This document shows, in pieces, positions 44,101-53,271 of a stretch of DNA of 64,000 nt (its first letter is position 1; every line of letters starts with the position of its first letter). The translations under genes were made by a program, and so were the position numbers. This DNA comes from Enoplolaimus lenunculus (lineage: Eukaryota; Nematoda; Enoplea; Enoplida; Thoracostomopsidae), in NCBI GenBank assembly GCA_030248215.1, contig JASANG010003696.1, positions 124,001-188,000 on the forward strand. The letters are read 5' to 3'. Below the pieces are notes generated by a model that saw nothing but the letters and a program-made list of their open reading frames with translations, did not search any database and was not told where the DNA came from.

Positions 44101-46346
44101 TTATGTGTTGCCTAGTGTGGAAACCAGACACCAGTAACTAAACTGGGTCCATATGGCTAAATATTGGTTCATTTTTGATCCGTATTTCTTCAGCAACATT
44201 TTTACAAAGCTGAGAAAAAATTCAAAAATTAAAGCTCAAATTTGAAGCAAAGGCCCGTATTCTCCAATGTGTGCAGCATCTATCACCAGTCGGTGATAGG
44301 TTTTGTACCTTTTAAAACCAATGAATGCTGAGGCTGAAAATTCGCCACATTTGTCACACATGATTTGCTGTATTCCAGAATCGATTTTCAGTTCAACAAC
44401 GGCTAAATAGTGAGTCAGTTTGAAAACCGATTACTAAACTGATGATAGTTGCTATACACATTTGAGAATATTGGCCAATGACTTACCTAATAATTTGAAC
44501 AAGACATTCAATTTGATATCGATCAGAAGGTACAGTACGAAAAAAATACGGATACAACGACGAACGGCTGAGTGATTCGGTTGTTGCGCCGTAACTTACC
44601 TGAAACCCTATAGAAATAGTGAAATTCAATTGTACATTGTAAATGATTTCGAGGACCCAGCTTACGTTGAATTAATCATAGAATAAATATTTAAAACCTT
44701 AAATATTTTAGCTCGTGTTCGTAGACAAGGGAGGGGGGCAGGTGGACTGAGACCCTCTTCAATAATTTTGTCCCCTGTAAAATTTTAACCGTGCTTGTAA
44801 ATCAACGAAAACCGTTGTATGCCTTGCTGAAAAAGTTTACGCCCTTCAGGTGAGCTGGCTACGGACCTGGCACCAGCTTGTACCTGAGGCATTCCAAATG
44901 AGCTCAAAATATTGGCGACACGAATCGAAGCGGCGCTCGTCATTGGTCCAACAACACCAACAATCGCTCGCTTTCCGCCTTCGTTGTTGTTGTTGTCACT
45001 TGGATCAACAATACGAAGTTTGGAGTTGACGATATCAGCTAAATGCTTTGTCGACGGGTGGTGTTGCGCTTGCGACGATGTAAAGTCACCGTTGGTGGCG
45101 TCAGCTTCACTGGGGGTCGGCAAAAGTTTGTTCAGTAGCACCAGAGTGACAGCCTAAAAGCAACTACAGACAAGACTGATAAAGACACAAACATGAGTGT
45201 ATTTATTCACACAGGTTTAAATGACCATTGACAGGTCCAAGCGGGCCCATCAAGACCTAGGCCTACGACAGCATACAGGGATCAAAACCCTGCACTATAA
45301 ATTCTAATGAGTTGATTAATCAACTCAGAGAGAAATAGTTATTTTTAGTTAGTCCTGAGTTGATAATAGTGAATATTAACTCACTCTAAGCTGATTTAAT
45401 TCCGGGTAAATTGATTAATCAACTCCGACTGAGTTCAAACAATTCAGAATTCCGAGCTCTGAAACACGTAATTCAGAGCTCAGATTTCTGAGTGAATTCC
45501 AGTCATTCTGAATTAAAATCAACTCACTGGAATTTACAGTGATGTACTTAGATTTAGCACTCAAATGTGTTCAGACGTTTATACTAAACAACTGAATATG
45601 CAGGCATACAGCGGCGGCTTGAACTAGCGACCGTCTAACAGTTTTAACGCTCTTCGAATGCGACACGCCACCCGAATCTCCAACTGCTTCTATCGTCGAC
45701 CATATGTCGACCATATGCTGCCAGCTAGCATACATACAGCGCCCTGTATTATATTGCATGTACACATAACGGATAAGCATGTCTCACATGCATACATGCT
45801 CGATTACAAAAAAACTATCTTACTGGGGGCTACGCTCGGGCCCGCAGCCAACTGGGGTCCAGGGGTGTCTCAACCTCCCCTGGAAAAATTTGGCCCCCCT
45901 AGAAAATTTTCAATTTTGCTTACAATTCATTAAAAACCCTTGAATTGTCATCCTCAATCCTGAAAAATTTTTAGCCCCCCCCCCAGCAAGGTGAGCTGGC
46001 TACGGGCCTGGCTCCGCTTACTGCGACTTGCCTGAAGGGTCGAAAACTTTTCCGATTCGCACGTATCGAGAACGACCGCTCCCATTCGAAAGCCAGGCAG
46101 CAAGCCTTTGCCGTTGACCTCTTGATCAAGAGTATACCGTATGGTCTCCAGTATTAACACTCCGTCAGTCATTACATGCTTTGAACAAGACCCGGAAGTA
46201 AAATTATACTCGTGCATTGGAACTAAAACTCCAAGAGTTAAATCTCCGTCAATTGAAACATAACTCGCACCCCCCGTTCGACATAAACATAGAAACGCAA
46301 TACAGTATAATAATGTAAGCTCGTATATGGAACGTATGGCATGCAT
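34940..46346 (-). CDS. mGluR-like class C GPCR with altered side-chain pocket (10 exons)
   Basis: The exons on the minus strand are 46346-46032, 45153-44884, 44599-44487, 43944-43748, 42834-42710, 42023-41597, 40908-40786, 39296-38215, 37091-36432 and 35878-34940. They join in frame to 1416 residues. Order: signal peptide (about 1-27); Venus-flytrap ligand domain (IDGDLTLGVLVP, VLDTCES, WNFVIVLYEESKYGRSG, WVGTDGWGS); nine-cysteine domain (QCGIPC, KCCWKCVPC, CRRCPD) split by a long insert; seven helices (TPVIKASGRELSHVLLAG, KTNRIARIF, FNETKYIVVTMYTTCIIW, LPKVYIAV); and a cytoplasmic tail of about 270 residues with a run of 14 asparagines. ASGREL and FNETK are hallmark class C loops. Intron 1 starts with GC (CTTCAG|GCAAGT), and frame excludes the nearby GT. 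The exon 8 acceptor (TTTATTAG) is weak, and an alternative at CCAG|TTCAC would shorten the linker. The start is placed at MHAIRS because it opens a signal peptide; the frame is open further upstream (to 46472) through sequence unlike a receptor. Loop 2 carries an extra run of about 30 residues, rich in Gly, Ala and Ser. It is a membrane receptor for a small, probably amino-acid-like, ligand. Confidence 0.93.
35107..35150 (-). repeat. AAT trinucleotide run coding for polyasparagine
   Basis: ATT repeats on the plus strand read as Asn codons in the GPCR tail (14 in a row). The mirror open frame on the plus strand is a shadow. Confidence 0.9.
35935..36170. repeat. CCGGAATTCC repeat in GPCR intron 9
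   Basis: CAACCGGAATTCCTGTTCTGG at the left and TGTTCCTGTTCCGGTTCG at the right. It resembles the repeat in NOP56 intron 1. Confidence 0.5.
37204..37400. repeat. TTAGGC-bearing MITE in GPCR intron 8
   Basis: GGCCAATGTTACTTTGAGGA at the left and TTTTAAAAGTAACATGAGCC at the right. The interior has CCTAAACCTAAGCCTCAG and CCTCAGCCTAAGCCTAAG. A loose TTAGGCTTAGCC patch follows at 37890-37945. Confidence 0.7.
37430..37690. repeat. Degenerate tandem repeat 'TTGCAAAAACTTGCA' in GPCR intron 8
   Basis: Words such as AACTTGCA, GCAAAAACTTGCA and TTCTTGCTGCAAAAAC recur through about 250 bp and keep two plus-strand frames and one minus-strand frame open together. The longest (37422-37799) gives a leucine-, glutamine- and lysine-rich peptide that belongs to no family I know. 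I read this as a repeat array and not a gene. Confidence 0.55.
40231..40610. repeat. 31-bp minisatellite with a CCAAT in each unit
   Basis: About 12 units of GGCCAATGGGATTATTCGCT plus GTAACTGTTAT lie in GPCR intron 7. Two units are shortened (CTTCAATGGGATTATTCGCT). Every full unit contains CCAAT on the plus strand (ATTGG on the gene's strand). Confidence 0.9.
40686..40785. repeat. AAATA-rich simple repeat next to GPCR exon 7 donor
   Basis: AATAAATAAAATAAAATAAA-type sequence abuts the donor of exon 7 (TTCAA|GTATATATTT). The minus-strand open frame with many Tyr, Ile, Leu and Phe residues that runs through it is an artefact. Confidence 0.85.
41345..41545. repeat. AACTCA/TGAGTT MITE in GPCR intron 6
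   Basis: ATCAGAACTCGTAATTCTGA at the left and GAGTTGATTAATTAACTCAT at the right. The outer ends are worn. It stops about 50 bp from the exon 6 donor. Confidence 0.6.
42060..42640. other. GPCR intron 5, with one GTGCAACTGGG repeat
   Basis: 42285-42600 repeats GAGTATGCAACTGGGTATTC and the arm AATATGGTCAAATCGCAACG. The remainder is unremarkable. Confidence 0.45.
42895..43690. repeat. Two adjacent CCGGA-superfamily repeats in GPCR intron 4
   Basis: The first (about 42895-43290) ends TTCATTCCAGGTTGAACCCTG. The second (about 43371-43690) begins AGCAGGGTTTAACCAAATTT and ends with the TATCCGTTTCCGTTATTTTC phrase shared with 27380-27470 and 10693-12070. Confidence 0.5.
44721..44870. repeat. GTAGCCAGCTCACC MITE beside the GPCR exon 2 donor
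   Basis: GTAGACAAGGGAGGGGGGC at the left and AGGTGAGCTGGCTACGGACC at the right. Family members of about 155 bp lie at 45837-46010, 52140-52345, 53117-53271, 57483-57607, 59118-59276, 59614-59776 and roughly 60880-61020. All have G-runs inside one end and the phrase AAAGTTTTCAATCTTGCTTG in the middle. This copy fills about half of intron 2. Confidence 0.75.
45293..45542. repeat. AACTCA/TGAGTT MITE in GPCR intron 1
   Basis: CACTATAAATTCTAATGAGT at the left and ACTCACTGGAATTTACAGTG at the right. A good copy. Confidence 0.8.
45837..46010. repeat. GTAGCCAGCTCACC MITE beside the GPCR exon 1 donor
   Basis: CGGGCCCGCAGCCAACTGGG at the left and AGGTGAGCTGGCTACGGGCC at the right. It ends 21 bp from the GC donor of exon 1, in the same orientation as the copy in intron 2. 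Confidence 0.8.
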
Positions 46347-47035
46347 GGAATGATCAGCAGTTCCCAAATTGTGGTGTACTGGTTCCGATAGCTGATTTTG
46401 GCGTCGGTTGCGTTCCGGATCGTGTGTACGGGCCCGTGTAGGCACTTGTCGCCCGGGGTTACATGAAAGCATGGTTTAGACGATGCTATTCAGATTTGAA
46501 ACGTTTAGCAAAAATGTGCGTTTTTCATGAAACAATAACAGCACATTGCTGAATAATAACGTATACTTTACCTAGTGCATCTGCAACAATAATCAAAATA
46601 CGGTTTTGTGTTTGACGTAAAATGTGCTAAATTTTAAGCCTCAATATTCACTGGTTCGAAAGATACAAGACTTATCAACAACTGGTTGATAGGTGCTGCA
46701 CACATCTGAGAATATGGGCGTTAGATGTAGATGCAGCACATTATTTTGAAATCACTTGGTCAATTATAGTTTTGAAAAATTTCGCAAATATCACTTAAAG
46801 TTAGGTTGTTTTTACAGATAAAAAACTTTGTCTATGGAACGTAAAAAACAAGCTTAGATTAGGTGGTGAAGTTTGAAATTGTTTTTTTTTTCAACCTTCA
46901 CCGATGCTTAACTAAACCACCGTTTGATATGAAAGAATTGTGCTTGAACAAGCTGGCTATTCAACCTCTGCTTTATGTTATACAAAACCCAAAATAAGCT
47001 AATTTAACTGCAACCCTCGTTAATTAAGAGGAGGA
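46347..47035. other. Upstream of the GPCR, nothing recognised
   Basis: 46347-46472 stays open in the GPCR frame but encodes an Arg- and His-rich stretch (TRARTHDPERNRRQNQL) unlike a receptor, probably 5' UTR or repeat. No promoter element is evident. Confidence 0.35.
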
Positions 47036-47480
47036 CAATAAGATGGCGGTCTTCATTTTGAGTCCCAATCAATAGTAGTCCGTATCCCTTAACCAGAGTT
47101 CGCAAAGTCGATAGCCTCCATACGTTCTAATTCGAGTCCATAAAACAGATCAAAGTAGAAGAATGGCCTAAACTAGTTAAATATGTAAACAGACAATCAG
47201 ACAATCACCATAAACTTTATGGCCAATGGAAAAGAACAGGGGCGGAACAGTATTATAGGCATATTCCTAAACGTAAACCGTAAACCCTAAAGCCTAAACC
47301 TAAGCCAAGCAAAAAAATAAGTGTAAAGTTTAAGCTTACTTTTTTCTAGTTTCACACAAAAACGTTCCGCTCCTAATCTTTACATGGGTCACATTTTATG
47401 ATGGGTGTTGGCTCTGTCTAAAATCCGACGAATTAAAAATAAACAGTCCGTAACCGAATACCAGGGGTAGTATCCATTGG
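47036..47480. repeat. GTCCCAATCAATAG element with an inserted TTAGGC MITE
   Basis: GAGTCCCAATCAATAGTAGTC matches the innermost element of the nest at 11027-11695. At 47221-47390 a TTAGGC element (GGCCAATGGAAAAGAACAGG ... AATCTTTACATGGGTC) interrupts it, and CAGTCCGTAACCGAATACCA resumes at about 47445. Confidence 0.6.
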
Positions 47481-47864
47481 CATCTTAACGATATAGGCGA
47501 ACAGGAAACTGATAGAAAAACTATTCGTTTGCAACACCGAACCGGAGCTAAATATTTCAATGAGGCATAAACCAAACATTTTTAAGCTTCCACATCTGAA
47601 TCCTGGTTTTTGAAGGTAAAGCAAAAACAACAAAGTACACATGGGCGTCATTAATTTTACCTTGAATCGGTTTTTAAAGCAGACGCTGCCTTTTCTACTT
47701 ATAACTCAGCTACTGTATCAGTATATGCCTATCAGAGCGGCAGGTACGATGTGCTATAAAAATTTTGAAGAGGGGTTTCTTGTGTTTTACAACAGTAAAA
47801 GCTCATAATGCGACCGAACAAAAATCACAGAATGATTCAGTGACACTTGAACCAGCCTCACGGC

Positions 47865-48000
47865 GTCCGGGGGTCGAAAGGTGGATGTTCGTCTGTTCGA
47901 CGTCTGTCCGTCCGAAAAGAATCTCGGGAACCGCTGAACCGATTTTGATAAACTTTTTTTGTTTGAAAGCCTCTTATCCAAGTGTGTTAACCTCACATTG
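47865..48000. repeat. Repeat with GGACGGACAGACGGACAT motif, copy 2
   Basis: GGGGGTCGAAAGGTGGATGT, GTCTGTCCGTCCGAAAAGAA and AACCGATTTTGATAAACTTT are the inverse of the block at 22490-22580. Confidence 0.65.
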
Positions 48001-48029
48001 GTGTTTTATAATTATAAACCGTTTATTGG

Positions 48030-48720
48030 CTACAGGCTAATTTGCATAATTTGTCAAGCCTAAATTAGGACTTTTTAAGATATTTCACTAATTATTAGGG
48101 ATATAGGCAATCTAATTTCAGCAAAAACGGGTTTTTAAGTGCGTGAAATCTAAATAACTTGTCTACAAACCTTTAAAACCGCTAATTTTATAGTTAGCTC
48201 ATAGCAAATTTGCACATTAGCATAATTGATAAGCCTAAATTAGGACTATTTGTTCACCATTTATTAGGGGTACACACAGTCTAATTTTAGGAATAAACGC
48301 TTTTGGGTGCGAGGAATCTGAATTAATTGTCTACAAACCTTCAGAAACGATAATTTAATAGTTAGCCAATAGCTAATTTGCATATTAGCATAATTGATTA
48401 TCCTACAATAAGGACTCTTTACAATACTTCACTATTTTTAGGCTTACAAGCAATCTAATTTCAACAATAAAGGGTTTTTAAGTACAAGGAATCTGAATCG
48501 TTTGCCTACAAACCCTCAAAGCCGACAATTTAATAGTTAGCTGATAGCTAATTTGCATATTAGCATATTTGATAAGCCTAGATTAGGGCTTTTTGCAATC
48601 TTGAGGATCTTTGGGTGCGAGGAACCTGAATAAATTGTTCACAAACCTCCAAAACCGATAAATGTATAGTTAGCTAATAACTAATTTGCATATTAGCTTA
48701 ATTGCTAAAGTGTGTTCGAG
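48030..48720. repeat. Tandem repeat of about 170 bp, four to five units
   Basis: Each unit carries AGCTAATTTGCATATTAGCA, ATTGATAAGCCTAAATTAGG, GCAATCTAATTTCA and CTACAAACC. Units start near 48026, 48190, 48363, 48537 and 48670, and the last is shortened. Confidence 0.85.
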
Positions 48721-49080
48721 CTTCGCTCAATACATGTAGTCCCACTACGACTGGTAAATATTTACGTTCAGTCAGATGGGGCATTCAAATTTATTGCTCC
48801 GCTTATGTTGTAACATGACCAGGGCCGGAGCAGCCACCCCCATACCCTCCATTTGGGGGCCCACAACCCCTAAAGGTGCCCTCGCCCTAACCGGTTGAAT
48901 GAAAAACCGCCCAAGTTTTAAAATGCGTGTTGCTTCTCTCTCGCTTCGCTCGCCAGCTTAGAGGTCACACCCTGGAGTTGGTGGGGGCACAGTGTCACAT
49001 TATTCAGCTCAAATAGTTCACCATGCTCATTAAATTTGAAAAGGGACTACTGAAGAAAAACTTGATATAAATTACAATAA
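48721..49080. other. Spacer, nothing recognised
   Basis: A G-run segment (GGCCGGAGCAGCCACCCCCA, near 48830) may be an old GTAGCCAGCTCACC-family relic. Otherwise featureless. Confidence 0.35.
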
Positions 49081-49385
49081 ACTGCAATATTAAGCCTGTG
49101 TGTTCATGAAACTATATATCTATGACTGCAACAAGCAGCTGATGACCCTATAAGTCTAAGACAAATCTGACCAATAGACCATTGGTTTTGGTGAAAATAG
49201 TAGTTTCTTTTAAATATCAAGGAACACACGTACCAGAATGAACGCTCAAAGGCATCTGTTAAGAACCTAAAACACCTGCGCCAGAGAGAGTCCAACTAAA
49301 AGTTTGCCGCAGACAATTTATGTAATTGCGTATTTGTTGTAAATTAGCTACAATTATAATAATAATAATAATAATAATAAGAGTC
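49081..49385 (+). pseudogene. Probable LINE reverse-transcriptase fragment with TAA microsatellite
   Basis: Broken plus-strand frames give FKYQGTHVPE and then, in another frame, KASVKNLKHLRQR, followed by a residue pattern like the stretch after the RT domain in CR1/L2/Rex-type LINEs (FKFLGTHIS ... KKAQQRLHHLRRLR). At least one frameshift and one stop separate the pieces. The fragment is followed at about 49354-49380 by (AAT)n. The match is short and I hold it loosely. Confidence 0.35.
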
Positions 49386-51385
49386 TATGTTGCGATTCCA
49401 AAAAAAATATATAATTTTCATGGAATCGGACGCGGCATTTTATGCCAAGAATAAGTTACGCATAATGGATTTCAAAACCAGAGATGCAGTAATAATTTGT
49501 TAGAAAAACATTATTCACGATACGGCAAAACGCAGCACGCGCTGGGTACATTCTCTTCTGCACAGAATATGCTTTGTGGACACTGCTCAATTTTACCTAA
49601 CCAAGCATGATTGTTCATACGCCTGAAAGTTACAGGTATTCGGTAAAAACTGTATATTGTACGCTTTTAGCGGCTGAAAAGCAGGCGTGTCCGCACGTCC
49701 GCATAAAATTATATTTGAGGGGCAACGAATAATTTTGAGGGGGCCTAGAATTGTAATTCAAGATTGTTTACTTTTAGACCGAGTCTATTTGGAGGGGGGG
49801 GCACCAGCCAAATTTGTGAGGGACACGGCCAACCAATGCCGCCCCTGTGGCGACGCCCTTGCTGTAAAGTAGTCATTAAAGCGAAAAACGAAAAAAATTT
49901 GTCAAATTGTTCTGCAATTTTAGGAATATTAATTATATAAAAACTATTCATTATAAGATATTAAATAACATAGCTACACACCTGTAGTGATTATTGAAAA
50001 TAATTTTAAGATAAAATATTATTTAATATATGACGTCTTGCAGCTGAAATTTGTTCAATTTTTAAATTATAAGTTGAATAAATAAAACTGCTACAAGCAA
50101 AAGATCGCCTCGATACCGTTGATAAGTGACCGGTTTCACCTGATACTCCAGATATGAGCTTATTTTCAAGTAAAAGCAATCAATAATTATATTAATAATA
50201 ACAAATTAGTAACCTTAAGAGCTTAAAAATACGTCGAAAAACACCTGCATCTTTTAAAAATGCTTATTACACACTACCGATTGAAGGTACAGTCTTCGTA
50301 AAGTCTAAAACCGTTTTTAGCTATTTTACTAATTAAATTTTAGCTAATTTTAAGCCCGCTAACTCTTTTTTACTAATAAGCTTCGAAGATTTTAAATTAG
50401 CTTCAGTTTATCAAATGTACAAAAAATTTTCAAAATCCAACCATTTTTAGGCAGATGCCAGCCCATCGATATATCCATGGAATAACCTCGTTTACAATAA
50501 AATATTTTTACGCTGATCAACTCGTACTAATATTATCTTCTGATTCAAAGGTTTTCAAACGCAAAATTAGCATTTAAAATACATCAAATATCAAACTTGG
50601 CGACATCCAAATTTAAATCGGATCCAAACGGTGCCGGACCAGGGACCCACCAAAAATTCGGCGATGAGGGCCGCTTGCGATGACCAAATTTTTTGTTACA
50701 AAATTTTTGTTTAAATCTTGTTAGGGTCGGAACTCATCTTTGGAGTGGCCCCGTCCAAGTAAGGATACCGGGAGTGGCGGCTCTGGCCCTGGATTAAAAA
50801 CCCCCTCCAGCATGTTCCGCGTGTTTAGTATTCAAATCATTAATGAGGTAGGTACCAAATAACAGGTCTGTAGAGAGACAGTGTGCCGACAGTTAGAAAA
50901 TTGTAAACAAAATCTAATTTGGCAAACGCTGTAGTGAACACGGCCGAAACATCTGGCTACATTGTGAGCGTAACCAGTTAACCAGATATTGTTACTAAAT
51001 CGAAAATTGATGAGGGGAGTTGAAATTTTTTTCCAAACTAAGAAATTTTTCGACTGCTATTAAAGAATACTGCCCTGCCGGCAGCGGACGCATAGTTAGT
51101 AATGGCGGGGGTACCTGTTGCCACCCCCCCCTTAGATCGCGACGGTCCTGTTTATGAGTACAAAACAAACTGGCTGCAGAACCAAACTCCCACGGGTTTA
51201 AAAGCTATAAAGGGCAGGTTTTTTGGCTCAAACCAAGAATAGAAAGAAGGCTCCAGAAATTGTTTTGTATATTTTGTTATAATGTATTTTTTATATGTAT
51301 TTTATGTATATAAAACCAGCAACCAAATAGAGTAATGGTTAGTGATATTCAAGTTTCAAGGTTCAAATGTAACCAATGAGACATT
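49386..51385. other. Two kilobases without recognisable gene
   Basis: AT-rich. 50330-50480 has the TTTAGGCAGATGCCAGCC-type arm of the AATCACTGGCAGCG repeat. A G-rich patch at 51090-51150 (GGCGGGGGTACCTGTTGCC) has no partner that I can see. Confidence 0.4.
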
Positions 51386-51752
51386 GGCTGGGTTTCCAAA
51401 ACCCTACTTAAGTACAACTTAGTATTTAAGTACCGGCTAAGTAATTACTTAAACATTTTGTCGTTTTTAAAAGCGTACTTAAGTTAAACAAATATTTAAG
51501 TCACTTATTAAATTTGATTTATTTGCAGATTAACAGTTCAGGCGTATTAACTTTGGTGTAGCTGAAACTGTAGACTTATGGTGCCTCCTTAATATAAAGA
51601 ATAATCATTACTGTCTTGTTATCATTATGGCTCACATTTGGGTTTATTTGTTTTTGTTGAAAAAGTTAAGTATCTACTTAAGTCGTCGACTTAAGTAAAT
51701 ACTTAAGCATAAACTTAAGTAAATACTTAAGTAAAATTTCAGAAACCCAGCC
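51386..51752. repeat. GGCTGGGTTTC MITE, uninterrupted copy
   Basis: The ends GGCTGGGTTTCCAAAACCC and TTTCAGAAACCCAGCC are inverted repeats. The interior repeats ACTTAAGTA in both directions. It is the reference for reading the nest at 10996-12035. Confidence 0.85.
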
Positions 51753-52139
51753 ATTGTTTAACACAGCTAAAATGAATTCATGGCGCTATATTACAACCGC
51801 TCAAACAGACGTACTACGACTCAAGTCGCACTTATAAGGTTGGTAACCGCGGACTAAAGTGTCTGCCACCCATTCTTGGCGGCTACCCCTTATGGTTGAT
51901 CGAAATTGGCTAAAGCATCTAGTTATGCTACTCCGCTCAATCGAATTCGGGATGGGAATATGCAACCATCCACTGCTAGCGTAGCTATTAACACTGGTCC
52001 CAAAATAGGTCGAAGGTAAGCACTCCAGTACGGCTCTAAAATCTATAAGCTGGTGGTGGGTTTTTGATCCTACACGCTAAAATTCAGCGTATTTCCAGTT
52101 TCCGCAGAAAAAAATCCAAATCAGTGGTGTCACGGATCC
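51753..52139. other. Spacer with moderately G+C-rich unique sequence
   Basis: 51780-52080 (ACTCAAGTCGCACTTATAAGG, GGCGGCTACCCCTTATGG) looks structured but fits no RNA or protein family I know. Confidence 0.3.
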
Positions 52140-53271
52140 AGTGGGATCCCTACAGCACTGACACAAATGACGACCCGCAGCCAGCTCAAACTGCTAGGGG
52201 GACGCAATACATTTTAGGAGGGGCATGAAGCTGTCATAACCGGCATACAAGCGAGGCTAAAACTTGACTAGTGGGTATCCAAAATTTTTCTAGAGGGGGC
52301 TAGCTCCCTTCTTCTGGTTCCCCTTTGGCTACGTGGCCGCACACCATTGCAACATTGCAATTCCGACTTTTTCACGCGTTAAGCTAAGAAATAGAAATAT
52401 TTATTAACACAAACAAACACCCAATTTTAGCTAAAAAACTTATTTTTAATATTTTTGGCTATTTTATCTCAGCCGACGTTTGTTCAAAATGTTCCAACGT
52501 TGAAAATGTTTTGCATATCTGGACTTCTCATGGCGTACCGTGATCATTCCCACGGAAATTTGAATTTTTAAAAATTCGATTTTTTAAGGTCCCAAGATTC
52601 TCGCCCATAAGACATAAAAATTTAGCCAAAAAGTTCGGTAAGTTATATTTCATTGCACGCCGTTTGCGAACCTGAGTCGAATAATGTTACATTTTCCTCA
52701 AATAGGTAACGAGTTATAGTCAAATAAGCGATTTGTTTCGCGCCGTGCCAAATCACTGGCAGCGTATTTGATCACAACTCCGTTAACCAATCATCGGATT
52801 GCAGACCGTTTAAGAGCAGCTCAAATATGCAAAAAAATTTTCAATCATAGCTCCAAGATTTAGTACTAAAGCGACGTTTGGCTTCTCGATCGCTTCGCTG
52901 GCGAACATTTTTGACTGTTATACATCACATTGCTCCCTTTCAATATTTCAGGATCCATACAAGCAAACAAAATGTTATATAATTTCTTACCAGAGAAAAA
53001 TAGGGTCCCAAGCTGCCTGAGTTATATTAACATGAACCAGACAAACGTACCACTTCTTTAGTTCTCTTCAAGTCAATAACGCAGTATCTCTACAGTACAT
53101 AAATAAACTTCAAAACGTAGCCACTAGCCAGAGGGGGGCACAGCTCACCTGTCGTAGAATTTTGCACCCCCTAGAAAGTTTTCAATCTTGCCTGTAAGTC
53201 ATCGAAAACCATTCTATGCCCTACCTAAAAATGTTTAGCCCCCTAACAAGGTGAGCTGGCTCCTGGCCTGT
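52140..53271. repeat. Cluster: GTAGCCAGC MITE, AATCACTGGCAGCG repeat, GTAGCCAGC MITE
   Basis: 52140-52345 holds GCAGCCAGCTCAAACTGCTA to TTTGGCTACGTGGCC, a diverged copy. 52440-52880 holds TCTGGACTTCTCATGGCG and CCAAATCACTGGCAGCG. 53117-53271 holds GTAGCCACTAGCCAGAGGGG to AGGTGAGCTGGCTCCTGGCC, a good copy. Confidence 0.6.
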
